From positions 1 to 64,000 of the forward strand of contig JANQKY010000038.1 in NCBI GenBank assembly GCA_028280885.1: a DNA stretch of 64,000 bases, read 5' to 3'. Source of the stretch: Tepidamorphus sp. Its GTDB lineage: Bacteria > Pseudomonadota > Alphaproteobacteria > Rhizobiales > Tepidamorphaceae. Below are positions 16,735-25,341 of the stretch, piece after piece. Position 1 is the first letter of the stretch, and every line of letters begins with the position of its first letter. Position numbers and translations under genes: made by a program. The notes below the pieces were generated by a model. It had not been told where the DNA came from, ran no database searches, and saw only the letters and a program-made list of their open reading frames with translations.

Positions 16735-17652
16735 ATGATTGTCAGAAATTTGTCAGAAACGATCGAGGCCGATTCGGGCGTCGTCCTGCGGATACTCGCC
16801 GGCGAGCTCGACCAGCTGACGCCGCAACTGCGCAAGGCAGCGGTCTATCTGCTTGACCACCCGCAGGAAATCGGCGTCAGCTCGGTCCGCGAGATCGCCG
16901 AGGCCGCGGGCGTCACCGCGAACACCGTGGTACGCATGGCCCGCTCCATCGGATTTAGCGGCTATGAGGATTTTCGCGAGCCCTTCCGCAAGGAGATCCG
17001 CAACGGCGCGCTGTCGTTTCCCGATCGTGCGCGGTGGATTCAGTCGCTTGCCCGCAGCGATTCGCACGGCACGCTCTATGCCGACATGGCCAGGAGTGTG
17101 ATCGCCAATGTCGAGGCGACCTTTGCGGCAACCGACTCCGAGCGGCTTAAAATAGCGGCCGACGCGATCGTGTCGGCCCGGCACACCTATGTGCTCGGCG
17201 TCGGCGTTTATTACACGCTTGCCCGCAATTTCGCCTACCTGGCCGAGATGGCGTTCGATTCGGTCGAAGCGATTCCCCGCCTCGGCAGCAACGCCGTCGA
17301 TGACCTGTCGAAGGGAAAGGCCGGCGACGTGCTCCTGGCCATGACGTCCGAGCCGTATCGCACCGAGGTCGTCGAGGCAGTGCGGCTTGCGCGGGATCAG
17401 GGCATGGCCATCATCGGGATTTCCGACAGCCGCGCCTCGCCGATCATCACCGAGGCCACCCATGGCTTCGTCGCCCAGTTCGAAACGCCGCTGTTCTTTT
17501 CCTCCAATGTCGGGCCGCTGGTCCTGCTCGAAACGCTGATGGCGTTCGTGATCGCCCAGGCCCCGGAGGATGCCGTCGCGCGGATCGAGGCGTTTCATCT
17601 GCGCCGCGCCGAGATCGGTCTGTATCAGAACCGCTGGACGCGACGTCGATAG
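16735..17652 (+). CDS. RpiR-family transcriptional regulator
   Basis: DNA-binding regulator with a sugar-phosphate-type sensor, 305 aa. The N-terminal RpiR helix-turn-helix lies at about 20-90 (QLRKAAVYLLDHPQEIG, then EIAEAAGVTANTVVRMARSIGF). The SIS domain follows at about 130-270 (YVLGVGVYYTLARNF and DVLLAMTSEPYRTEVVEAVRLA). ATG 16735 begins the protein just inside an AT-rich region; there is no strong ribosome binding site. It is divergent from the dehydrogenase gene and probably controls it and perhaps itself. The ligand is not predictable. Confidence 0.85.
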   Translation: MIVRNLSETIEADSGVVLRILAGELDQLTPQLRKAAVYLLDHPQEIGVSSVREIAEAAGVTANTVVRMARSIGFSGYEDFREPFRKEIRNGALSFPDRARWIQSLARSDSHGTLYADMARSVIANVEATFAATDSERLKIAADAIVSARHTYVLGVGVYYTLARNFAYLAEMAFDSVEAIPRLGSNAVDDLSKGKAGDVLLAMTSEPYRTEVVEAVRLARDQGMAIIGISDSRASPIITEATHGFVAQFETPLFFSSNVGPLVLLETLMAFVIAQAPEDAVARIEAFHLRRAEIGLYQNRWTRRR

Positions 17653-17773
17653 GCCGGGCGGCACGCCCGATCCACAGCTGCGTGCCCGCCCGCGCCGCAG
17701 CGACCTTGACATCGCCCGTTTCGCTGACTTGTCTCGTAACTTCCTGTTCACGCTCCATCGTGTCGCTTGGCGG

Positions 17774-18772
17774 ATGATGACCGGTATCCAGATGCCACAG
17801 AGCGCGCCGGACGCTCCGACGTCGGTCTGCTTACTGATGGTTTCGGGCTTCGCGCTGATGTCCTATGCCAGCGCCGTCGAGCCGTTGCGCGCCGCCAACC
17901 GGCTCGCCGGGCGCACGCTCTATACCTGGGCCCACGCGACCCCCGACGGCGGGCCGGCGCGCTCGTCCTGCGGCCTGGCGATCGAGCCGACGGTGCCCGT
18001 GGGGGCCGAAGACGGCATCGACTGGCTGTCGGTGATCGCCGCCGGCGAGGGCGCCTCGCTTAACGATGCCGGCGTGTTCGGCTGGCTGCGCAAGCTCAGC
18101 CTGCGCGGCGTGCGGCTCGGCGGCGTTTCCGGCGGCCCCTTCGTGCTGGCGCGCGCCGGCGTGCTCAACGGCTATCGCTGCACCGTGCACTGGGACCACC
18201 ACGCAGCCTTCCTGGAACGCTTTCCCGAACTCGACATCACCCGCTCGCTGTTCGAGATCGATCGTGGCCGCTTCACCTGCGCCGGCGGCATCGCCGGCCT
18301 CGACATGCTGCACGCGATGATCGCCGAGGCGCATGGCCGGGCGCTCGCCTCCGAGGTCAGCGACTGGTTCCTGTCGACCCAGGTGCGCGCCGGCTCGCGG
18401 CCGCAGCGGCTTGAGATCGCCGCGCGCTACGGCATCGGCGATGGCAAGCTGATCGCGGTGCTGAGCCGCATGGAGGAGTGTATCGAGGAGCCGGTGCCGC
18501 GCGAGGAGCTGGCCGATCTGGCAGGCGTCTCGATGCGCCAGCTCGAGCGCCTGTTCCGCTCCAAGCTCGGCTACACCATCAAGGAACATTATCTGCGCCT
18601 GCGCCTCGACCGGGCCCGGGCGCTTCTGACGGAGACCTCGCTGCCGGTCTCCGAGGTGGCGCTTGCCTGCGGCTTCGTCAGCCCGAGCCATTTCGCCGAC
18701 GCCTTCCGTCGCCGCTATGCGGTGTCGCCGACGCAGGCGCGCGGCGGCTTCGTCATCGATACCGGCCGGTAG
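17774..18772 (+). CDS. GlxA-type AraC-family transcriptional regulator
   Basis: Transcription activator of 332 aa with an N-terminal DJ-1/PfpI (class I glutamine amidotransferase-like) domain (about 15-190) and a C-terminal AraC DNA-binding domain (about 235-330). The first domain starts with SVCLLMVSGFALMSYASAVEPLRAAN, the pattern of GbdR/CdhR-like regulators of quaternary amine and amino-acid catabolism. The AraC part has two helix-turn-helix units (LADLAGVSMRQLERLFRSKLG and VSEVALACGFVSPSHFADAFRR). The neighbouring degenerate enolase gene could once have been a target; that link is speculation. Confidence 0.87.
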   Translation: MMTGIQMPQSAPDAPTSVCLLMVSGFALMSYASAVEPLRAANRLAGRTLYTWAHATPDGGPARSSCGLAIEPTVPVGAEDGIDWLSVIAAGEGASLNDAGVFGWLRKLSLRGVRLGGVSGGPFVLARAGVLNGYRCTVHWDHHAAFLERFPELDITRSLFEIDRGRFTCAGGIAGLDMLHAMIAEAHGRALASEVSDWFLSTQVRAGSRPQRLEIAARYGIGDGKLIAVLSRMEECIEEPVPREELADLAGVSMRQLERLFRSKLGYTIKEHYLRLRLDRARALLTETSLPVSEVALACGFVSPSHFADAFRRRYAVSPTQARGGFVIDTGR

Positions 18773-18846
18773 CGCACGAAGCGATTTATCCGTTCGCCGG
18801 GACGGCGATTTCCGGCATGATGGGTCTCTGGCCCTTATCCGGAGCG

Positions 18847-20976
18847 ATGGAAAAGCAAGCAACCCACAGCACTGTGCGAAGCGCCTCCTCCCCAAACCGC
18901 GCCGTCGTCGGGGCCGTGTTGGCGGTCGCGCTCGTCTTCGGCCTCGTCCGGGCGATCGGCTTCATGATGTCCGCCGATGGCGGCGCCGTCGTCGACCGGG
19001 CCAGGGCGGTGACCGCCTCGCAGGAGGTCGTCGACCGGAATTCGGTCCTGCTCAAGCCGTTTCCGATCGCCGACGGGCGCTGGCGGCTGAAGGCCGACCT
19101 CGACCGTGTCGATCCGCGCTTCGTCGCCATGCTGATCGCCTATGAGGACCGCCGTTTCTACGCCCATCCGGGCGTCGATCCGCTGGCGCTTGCCCGGGCG
19201 GCGCTGCAGGCGGTGAGAAACGGCCGGATCGTCTCCGGCGGGTCCACCCTGACGATGCAGCTTGCCCGGCTGCTGGCGCCGCGGCCGAAACGCAGCCTGA
19301 CGGCCAAGCTCGTGCAGATGCGCGACGCGATCCGCCTCGATCTCGCCTTCACCAAAGGCGAGATCCTCGCCCTCTACCTGACGCTCGCGCCCTATGGCGG
19401 CAATCTGGAGGGCGTGCGGGCTGCTTCGCTCGCCTATTTCCGCAAGGAGCCACACAAGCTGAAACTGGCCGAAGCCGCCCTGCTGGTCGCCCTGCCGCAG
19501 GCACCCGAACGCCGCCGCCCCGATCGCGCACCCCACGCGGCCGAAAGCGCCCGCAACCGGGTGCTCGACCGCCTCGTCGCGGCCGGCGTCATCGAGGCCG
19601 ACGAACTCGGCCCGGCCCTTGCCGCCCCCATACCGTCCCGGCGGCTGCCGATGCCTAATCTCGCGCCGCATCTGGCGCTGCGTGTCGCTGCGTCCGGCAC
19701 GGGGTCCCGGCAGGCGTTAAGCCTTGATGCGGGGCTGCAGAAGACGCTGGAGGACCTGGCGAAATCCCGCGCCGCGGCGCTCGGGCCGGAGATATCGGTC
19801 GCCCTTCTCGTCGCCGACCGCCGCACCGGCCTGGTGCGCGCCGAGATCGGATCGGCTGACTTTTTCGACGAACGGCGCGCCGGGCAGGTCGACATGGTGG
19901 CCGCCATCCGCTCGCCCGGCTCGACGCTCAAGCCCCTGATCTACGGGCTCGCCTTCGAGGCCGGGCTCGCCCATCCCGAAACGCTGATCGAGGACCGCCC
20001 GGCGAGCTTTGCCGGATACCGGCCGCGCAATTTCGACTTCGGCTACCAGGGCACGGTGAGCGTCCGCGAGGCGTTGCAGCTGTCGCTGAACATCCCCGCC
20101 GTCCGGCTTTTGGACGCGGTCGGCCCGACCCGCCTGGTCGCACGGCTGAAGCGGGCCGGCGCCGCGCCGAAACTGCCGCGCGGCGGCGTCGCGGGCCTGC
20201 CCGTCGGGCTCGGCGGCATCGGTTTGCGGCTTGAGGATCTGGTCACCGTGTTCGCCGGCCTGGCGCGCGGCGGTGAAGCGATCCGGCTGCGGCGGACGGA
20301 AGCGGGCGAAGTGGCGGCGCGTCCGTTTCTTGATCCGCGGGCCGCCTGGCATGTCACTGACATTCTGCGCCAGACGCCGCCTCCGGCCGATCGGGGCCCG
20401 CAGGGTTTCGCCTACAAGACCGGCACCTCCTATGGCTACCGCGATGCCTGGACGGTTGGCTATGACGGGCGGCACGTGATCGGCGTCTGGGTCGGCCGTC
20501 CGGACGGGGCGCCGGTCTCCGGCCTGACCGGACGGACGGCCGCCGCGCCGCTTCTGTTCGATGCCTTCGAGCGCCTGACCGCGACATTCGGGACCGGCGG
20601 CATCGTTCCCCTGCCGCTGGCGCCGCCGGGAACGCTGATCGCCGCCGCCGCCGACCTGCCGCCGGCGCTCAGGCGCTTCGCGCCCGATCAGCCGGTAAAC
20701 GGCACGCAGGTCCGGGAACCGGCGCCGACCATCACCTATCCGCCGGCCGGCGCGCGGGTCGCGCTGAGCCGGGGAGCGGACGGGCTGCCGCGGCCGCTGA
20801 TCGTCAAGCTCGACGGCGGGCGTCCGCCGTTCCAGTGGTTTGCCAATGGCAGGCCGGTCGAGGCGGAAGGCCGGCGGCGACAGGCGACCTGGCGGCCGGA
20901 CGGCCCGGGCTTCTCGACGCTGTCGGTAATCGACGCGGGCGGCCGCGCGGCCAGCGTCACGGTCTATCTGGAGTGA
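18847..20976 (+). CDS. pbpC: Penicillin-binding protein 1C
   Basis: Bifunctional class A PBP of the PbpC type, 709 aa. It has an N-terminal membrane anchor (about 20-42), a glycosyltransferase family 51 domain (about 75-240, with YEDRRFYAHPGVDPLALARA and GGSTLTMQLARLL), then a transpeptidase domain. The active serine is S359 (STLK 359-362), an SLN triad motif follows and KTGT is at 524-527. A C-terminal BiPBP domain (about 630-709) marks PbpC. ATG 18847 is used; ATGs at 18817/18820 would add about ten residues and cannot be excluded. The open frame upstream lies inside the GlxA gene and is not coding there. Its 3' end overlaps the convergent GNAT toxin gene by 13 bases. Confidence 0.92.
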   Translation: MEKQATHSTVRSASSPNRAVVGAVLAVALVFGLVRAIGFMMSADGGAVVDRARAVTASQEVVDRNSVLLKPFPIADGRWRLKADLDRVDPRFVAMLIAYEDRRFYAHPGVDPLALARAALQAVRNGRIVSGGSTLTMQLARLLAPRPKRSLTAKLVQMRDAIRLDLAFTKGEILALYLTLAPYGGNLEGVRAASLAYFRKEPHKLKLAEAALLVALPQAPERRRPDRAPHAAESARNRVLDRLVAAGVIEADELGPALAAPIPSRRLPMPNLAPHLALRVAASGTGSRQALSLDAGLQKTLEDLAKSRAAALGPEISVALLVADRRTGLVRAEIGSADFFDERRAGQVDMVAAIRSPGSTLKPLIYGLAFEAGLAHPETLIEDRPASFAGYRPRNFDFGYQGTVSVREALQLSLNIPAVRLLDAVGPTRLVARLKRAGAAPKLPRGGVAGLPVGLGGIGLRLEDLVTVFAGLARGGEAIRLRRTEAGEVAARPFLDPRAAWHVTDILRQTPPPADRGPQGFAYKTGTSYGYRDAWTVGYDGRHVIGVWVGRPDGAPVSGLTGRTAAAPLLFDAFERLTATFGTGGIVPLPLAPPGTLIAAAADLPPALRRFAPDQPVNGTQVREPAPTITYPPAGARVALSRGADGLPRPLIVKLDGGRPPFQWFANGRPVEAEGRRRQATWRPDGPGFSTLSVIDAGGRAASVTVYLE

Positions 20977-21563
20977 GCTTGGGGGGCGCCGGCGGCGGTT
21001 TCGATCGCTGCACAGGTCTGCCGGATCGTCTGGATCGGGATGAACATCTTCAGCGGATCGCTCGGAAAACACTGGAAGCCGTGCCGGGCATACCAGTCCA
21101 CGCGCCCGGCCGCTGCATCGTCGCCATCGTCGTTCAGGACGTCGAGCACCATCGCATAGGCGCCTACCGTGTCCGCGACGGCCAGCGCCTTCCGCTTCGC
21201 GTGATCCAGAAGAATGCTTCCCAGACCCCGGCCCTGCTGTCGGGAATCGACGGTGATCATCGAAAGATAGAGTGCGGGCAGCACATTGTGGGGCGGCGTC
21301 GCCTTTGGCTTGAGGGAGCCGAGCTTGTCCGCGCTCAAGCTGTAGGCATTGATTGAGTGATAACCCAATACCGCGGTCTCGCCCGGTTCGACCGCGACGT
21401 AGACACGGACGATATTTCCTTTTTGCTGCTTCTTGGCGGAGATCTTCAGGAAATTGTTGAGCCGCCTCACGCCGCAATCGAAATCGGTGCGATCGTGCCG
21501 CGCCGGATCGAATTCGCGTATTTCGACAGGCCGATAGTCCTCGATCGGGTCCTCAGTCGGCAT
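20964..21563 (-). CDS. GNAT-family toxin of a TacAT/AtaRT-type module
   Basis: Acetyltransferase of 199 aa whose family members (TacT, AtaT) acetylate the amino group of charged tRNAs and block translation. Visible features are the opening REFDPARHDRTDFDCGVRRLNNFL (CG.. LN.FL is typical of this group), the acetyl-CoA motif QQGRGLGSILLDHAKRKA after VDSR, and the catalytic-tyrosine region VDWYARHGF. It follows the antitoxin gene with an 11-base overlap, the usual arrangement. ATG 21563 (MPTEDP) was chosen for that overlap. Confidence 0.85.
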   Translation of the reverse strand: MPTEDPIEDYRPVEIREFDPARHDRTDFDCGVRRLNNFLKISAKKQQKGNIVRVYVAVEPGETAVLGYHSINAYSLSADKLGSLKPKATPPHNVLPALYLSMITVDSRQQGRGLGSILLDHAKRKALAVADTVGAYAMVLDVLNDDGDDAAAGRVDWYARHGFQCFPSDPLKMFIPIQTIRQTCAAIETAAGAPQAHSR

Positions 21564-21861
21564 GCACGACCCGGGCACGGTACCGGGCGGCCGCCCGCAA
21601 CGCGGCGGGAGTCGGGGCTGGCGGTGTGTCCAGGGCGTTGGCGAACGCCTCGGCATCCGCGTCGCTCAGAGTGTAATGCGTCTGGGCTGCAAGAGTCTCC
21701 CTCGCCTCCCGGGCGATTGCCCGGCGCACGAATGCCGAGGTATCGATTGCAAGGAGCGCCGAGGCGGCTTCCACCTGTTCCTTGAGGCCGCGCGGAATGC
21801 GCGTACGGAGGAGCTCATCGTTGGGCTCCCGCTCCTCTGCGGTAGATTTCAGGTTCAACAT
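21553..21861 (-). CDS. DUF1778 ribbon-helix-helix antitoxin
   Basis: Antitoxin partner of the GNAT toxin, 102 aa. The N-terminal RHH fold covers about 15-60 (RTRIPRGLKEQVEAASALL, then AFVRRAIAREARETL). The C-terminal neutralising segment (YTLSDADAEAFANALDTPPAPTP) is the DUF1778 signature. Antitoxin-first order lets the RHH protein repress the operon. ATG 21861 (MLNLKST) is preferred; a longer frame exists upstream. The pair is on the opposite strand from the two PBP genes and probably arrived by transfer. Confidence 0.87.
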   Translation of the reverse strand: MLNLKSTAEEREPNDELLRTRIPRGLKEQVEAASALLAIDTSAFVRRAIAREARETLAAQTHYTLSDADAEAFANALDTPPAPTPAALRAAARYRARVVHAD

Positions 21862-21982
21862 GGCTGACGCTCCATTCTCGATAGCATTATGTAGCCACGC
21901 TGTGCCCACAAATCAAGGTGGCTCTTGCGCCCGCTGCCGCCCTCCCGCTCCGCCCCGCCCAGGCCGCATACCGCGAAGCGGC

Positions 21983-22795
21983 TTAGAAACCCGGCAGAAC
22001 GAGCACGGTCGGCAGCACGGGGAGGCTGTCGCGCGACAGGGTTACGGAGGACGTATCGCTGAGCACGATCTGATAGTGATCCTCCATGCCGGCGAGGAAG
22101 CGGTTGAGCGTTGCCTGGCCGAAATAGTGCATCGGGATGATCAGCGGCGCCTGCAGGTTCTGCAGGGTCTCGATCATGCCCGGCAGGTCGAGCGTGAAGC
22201 CGCCATCGACCGGAGCCAGCACCACGTCGATGCGGCCGAGCGCGTCGTAGTGGTCCTCGCTCAAGACGTGATGGAGATGGCCCAGATGGAGGATGCACAG
22301 GCCGGCGACCTCGAAGACGAACATCGAATTGCGGTCATAGATGGTCGTGCCGTAGCCGTCGCGCAGATTGGTGGTGACGTTGCGCAGCCAGACATCCTCG
22401 ACCGTCAGTTCCCACTTTGCCGGCCCGTCCTCGTCGCCCCAGCCGGGCAACAGGAACTCGATGCCGGGATCGGGGGAATAGGAGTGGTGGCTTGAATGGG
22501 CAATGTTCATCGTCGCGATCCGCGGCGTCACCAGCGGCCGGATGACGTCGTTGTAGTCGGTCGCGATCGTCACGCCGGCGGGGCTCTCGATCAGGAAGGT
22601 CGAATGGCCGATGAAGCTGAGCTTCACGTCCTCGGAGGCCTGGGCAAGCCGGAGCGATGCCGGGATGATCCGCAGGCTTTGGGAAGGGCCCTGCGCGATC
22701 AGCCTCGGGCAGCGATCCGGTTCGGTGTCCTGCGCTGCGAGCGGTCCCGCAAAGAGCAGGCTCCCGAAGAGCAGTCCAATTGCAAGGGTCCTCAT
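21983..22795 (-). CDS. Secreted metallo-beta-lactamase-fold protein
   Basis: A 270-aa protein with a signal peptide (1-21, cut near PLAAQ) and an MBL fold. It reads FIGHSTFLIESPAGVTIATDYN at about 60-80, then AHSSHHSYSPDPGIE where the HxHxDH zinc motif is expected, LGHLHHVLSEDHY, APVDGGFTLDL and PMHYFG. It resembles the UlaG-like group, but its first metal motif is non-standard. From memory, close relatives carry similar HTTHxT sequences, so this is a subgroup trait rather than damage. Substrate unknown; the location is predicted to be periplasmic. Confidence 0.75.
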   Translation of the reverse strand: MRTLAIGLLFGSLLFAGPLAAQDTEPDRCPRLIAQGPSQSLRIIPASLRLAQASEDVKLSFIGHSTFLIESPAGVTIATDYNDVIRPLVTPRIATMNIAHSSHHSYSPDPGIEFLLPGWGDEDGPAKWELTVEDVWLRNVTTNLRDGYGTTIYDRNSMFVFEVAGLCILHLGHLHHVLSEDHYDALGRIDVVLAPVDGGFTLDLPGMIETLQNLQAPLIIPMHYFGQATLNRFLAGMEDHYQIVLSDTSSVTLSRDSLPVLPTVLVLPGF

Positions 22796-22951
22796 CGGTC
22801 TCTCCCGTCCGGATGGCGGAGATTATACGGCTTTAAGTGTCTCACGGCTCACCGGTCGGCACCATCCCGGCGACTTGAATTGCCCGTGATCGGGCAACCG
22901 GGTCCAAATGGTGTCCCAGGAGACCTTGAAAACGGCCCGTCCGTTTTATCC

Positions 22952-22966
22952 TTAACCTGCCTTTAA
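22952..22966. promoter_or_regulatory. Perfect CtrA-type box upstream of the PBP1A gene
   Basis: TTAA at 22952-22955, seven bases (cctgcct), TTAA at 22963-22966: an exact TTAA-N7-TTAA match about 135 bases before the PBP1A start. It is the clearest element of the 305-base gap between the MBL gene and the PBP1A gene, which holds no other recognisable gene. Divergent control of the MBL gene is also possible. Confidence 0.55.
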
Positions 22967-23100
22967 GTGGCCGGATTTAGGGTGCGGTCTCGCGGATGTC
23001 CTGGCCGGCGGCAATCCGGTGCTGCGTATGCGGCCGGTCAGGCCCGCAACCTTCAATTCGGGATGGCGCGACCGGACGCAGCCTGCATGAGCAAAGGCAG

Positions 23101-25302
23101 ATGAGTCCGACAGATCTGCGACTTCGGCCCGAGGATCGGCCAGCCGGCCAATCGACCGGCGGCAGAAAGAAAGCCGCCAAGAAACCGAGTACCAAGAAGC
23201 CGGGTGTAACCAAGGCGCGGAAACCGGCGAGCAAGCCGGGCAGCGCAAAGAAATCGGCCAGGAAGCCGGCCTCGCCCTCGTCACGGCGGCGCAAGCCGCG
23301 CAACTCGAAGCGCGGGGCGCGGCGCGGCGGTATCGGCCGCGTCATCGGCCGGATCGCCTATTATGCCTCCGTGCTTGGCCTGTGGGCGCTGATCGGCGTG
23401 ATGGGCGTGCTCGGCTATTTCGCCTTCACGCTGCCCCCCTTGGACGAACTCGCCGTGCCCGACCGGCCGGCCAATGTCATGGTCGTGGCAAGCAACGGCA
23501 CGGTGATCGGCAATCGCGGCGAGACCGGCGGCGAAGCCGTTCGGCTGTTCGAGCTGCCGTCCTATCTGCCGAACGCGGTGCTGGCGATCGAGGACAGGCG
23601 GTTCTATTCGCATTACGGTATCGACCCGATCGGCCTTGCCCGCGCCGTCTTCGTCAACGTCACCGCCGGCGGCGTGCGCCAGGGCGGCTCGACGATCACC
23701 CAGCAGCTTGCCAAGAACCTGTTCCTGAAGCCTGAGCGGACGATCAAGCGCAAGGTCCAGGAGGTGTTGCTGGCGCTGTGGCTCGAACACAAGTTCTCCA
23801 AGGACGAGATCCTCGAGCTCTACCTGAACCGGGCCTATCTCGGCGCCGGCGCAACCGGCGTGGAGGCCGCCGCGCGGACCTATTACGGCAAGTCGGCCCG
23901 CGAGGTGACGCTGGCCGAGGCGACCACCATCGCCGGCCTTTTGAAGGCGCCGTCGCGCTATGCGCCGACCCGCAATCCGGATCTGGCCGAAGCGCGTGCC
24001 CAGACGGTCCTGTCGGCTATGATCGATGCGGGCTTCGTCTCCGAGGACGATGCCAAGATGGCGCTGTTCAGCCCGGCCGAGGTGAAGCCGCGCACGCCGG
24101 GCGAGGCGGCGGGCTATGTCGCCGACTGGGTCTGGGAACTGGTGCCCGCCTATATCGGCGAGATCGAGGGCGACATCGTCGTCGACACGACGATCGACAT
24201 GTATATGCAGGACGCGGCCGAGGCCGCGCTCGTCTCCGTCCTCGACGAACACGGCGCCGAAAAGGGCGTTTCCGAGGGCGCGCTCGTGGCGATGGACACG
24301 AGCGGCGCGGTGCGCGCCATCATCGGCGGGCGCAACTACGCCAAGAGCGAGTTCAACCGGGCGATCAAGGCGCGGCGCCAGCCTGGCTCGTCCTTCAAGA
24401 CCTTCGTCTATCTGGCCGCGATCGAGGCGGGCCTGTCGCCGGAAAGCCTGCGCAACGACGCGCCGGTGCGCTATGGCGACTGGTCGCCGTCCAACTATGC
24501 CGGCGAGTATCGCGGGCCGGTGACGCTTACCGAGGGCTACAAGGATTCGATCAACACCGTCGCCGTCAAGCTTGCCGCCGAGGCCGGGCCCGAGCGCGTC
24601 ATCGATACCGCGCAGCGGCTCGGCATCCGCTCCGAATTGAAGCCCAACCTGTCGATCGCGCTCGGCACGTCGGAAGTGACGCCGCTGGAACTGGTCGGTG
24701 CCTATGTGCCGTTTGCAAGCGGCGGTTATGGGGCGGTGCCGCACATCATCCGCCGCATTCGCTCAAGCGAGGGCAAGGTGCTCTACGAGCGGTCGGGCAG
24801 CGGTCCGGGCCAGGTGATCGCGCCGCATGCGGTCGGCGCGATGAATTACATGATGGGGCAGACGGTCGCTGACGGGACGGGCCGCAAGGCGGCCTTCGGC
24901 GGCTGGCCGGCGGCCGGCAAGACCGGCACCAGCCAGGCGTTCCGCGATGCCTGGTTCGTCGGCTTCACCGCCTATCTGGTCGCCGGCGTCTGGATGGGCA
25001 ATGACGATGGAACCCCGACGAAGAAGGTGACGGGCGGCAGCCTGCCGGCGCTGGTCTGGAGCGACTTCATGGCGCAGGCCCATTCGGGCCTTGCGATGGC
25101 CGGCCTGCCGGGCGATTACCAGCCGCGCATGGGCAGCCCGACCGTCGTCGTCGACAACACGCTGCCCTGGCTGCAGCAGCAGACCGGATCGACCGCCGAG
25201 TACGATCCAAGCGCGCCCGTGCCGCAGACGCAACAGCCGGTTGCCGGCCAGCGCGGCCTGTTCGGGCAGAACGGCTTCCTCAAGAAACTGTTCGGCGGGT
25301 AG
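23101..25302 (+). CDS. mrcA: Penicillin-binding protein 1A
   Basis: Bifunctional peptidoglycan synthase of 733 aa. The N-terminus (1-80) is a long Lys/Arg/Ala/Pro-rich cytoplasmic tail, followed by a membrane anchor near 85-115. The glycosyltransferase-51 domain (about 150-320) has AIEDRRFYSHYGIDPIGLARA and GGSTITQQLAKN. The transpeptidase has SSFK with Ser430, SIN and KTGT at 607-610. ATG 23101 was chosen because AAAGGCAG precedes it and the upstream frame has no family-like sequence. The basic tail is typical of rhizobial PBP1A and may contact cytoplasmic partners. Confidence 0.93.
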   Translation: MSPTDLRLRPEDRPAGQSTGGRKKAAKKPSTKKPGVTKARKPASKPGSAKKSARKPASPSSRRRKPRNSKRGARRGGIGRVIGRIAYYASVLGLWALIGVMGVLGYFAFTLPPLDELAVPDRPANVMVVASNGTVIGNRGETGGEAVRLFELPSYLPNAVLAIEDRRFYSHYGIDPIGLARAVFVNVTAGGVRQGGSTITQQLAKNLFLKPERTIKRKVQEVLLALWLEHKFSKDEILELYLNRAYLGAGATGVEAAARTYYGKSAREVTLAEATTIAGLLKAPSRYAPTRNPDLAEARAQTVLSAMIDAGFVSEDDAKMALFSPAEVKPRTPGEAAGYVADWVWELVPAYIGEIEGDIVVDTTIDMYMQDAAEAALVSVLDEHGAEKGVSEGALVAMDTSGAVRAIIGGRNYAKSEFNRAIKARRQPGSSFKTFVYLAAIEAGLSPESLRNDAPVRYGDWSPSNYAGEYRGPVTLTEGYKDSINTVAVKLAAEAGPERVIDTAQRLGIRSELKPNLSIALGTSEVTPLELVGAYVPFASGGYGAVPHIIRRIRSSEGKVLYERSGSGPGQVIAPHAVGAMNYMMGQTVADGTGRKAAFGGWPAAGKTGTSQAFRDAWFVGFTAYLVAGVWMGNDDGTPTKKVTGGSLPALVWSDFMAQAHSGLAMAGLPGDYQPRMGSPTVVVDNTLPWLQQQTGSTAEYDPSAPVPQTQQPVAGQRGLFGQNGFLKKLFGG

Positions 25303-25341
25303 TCGGACGCGCGGGCTCCGCCTATCAGAGTGGAAAGTGCG

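Noticed and set aside
22300..22530. MBL gene as a pseudogene because of its altered zinc motif
   Set aside because: The frame is intact, the signal peptide is good, and the deviation appears to be shared by its subgroup.
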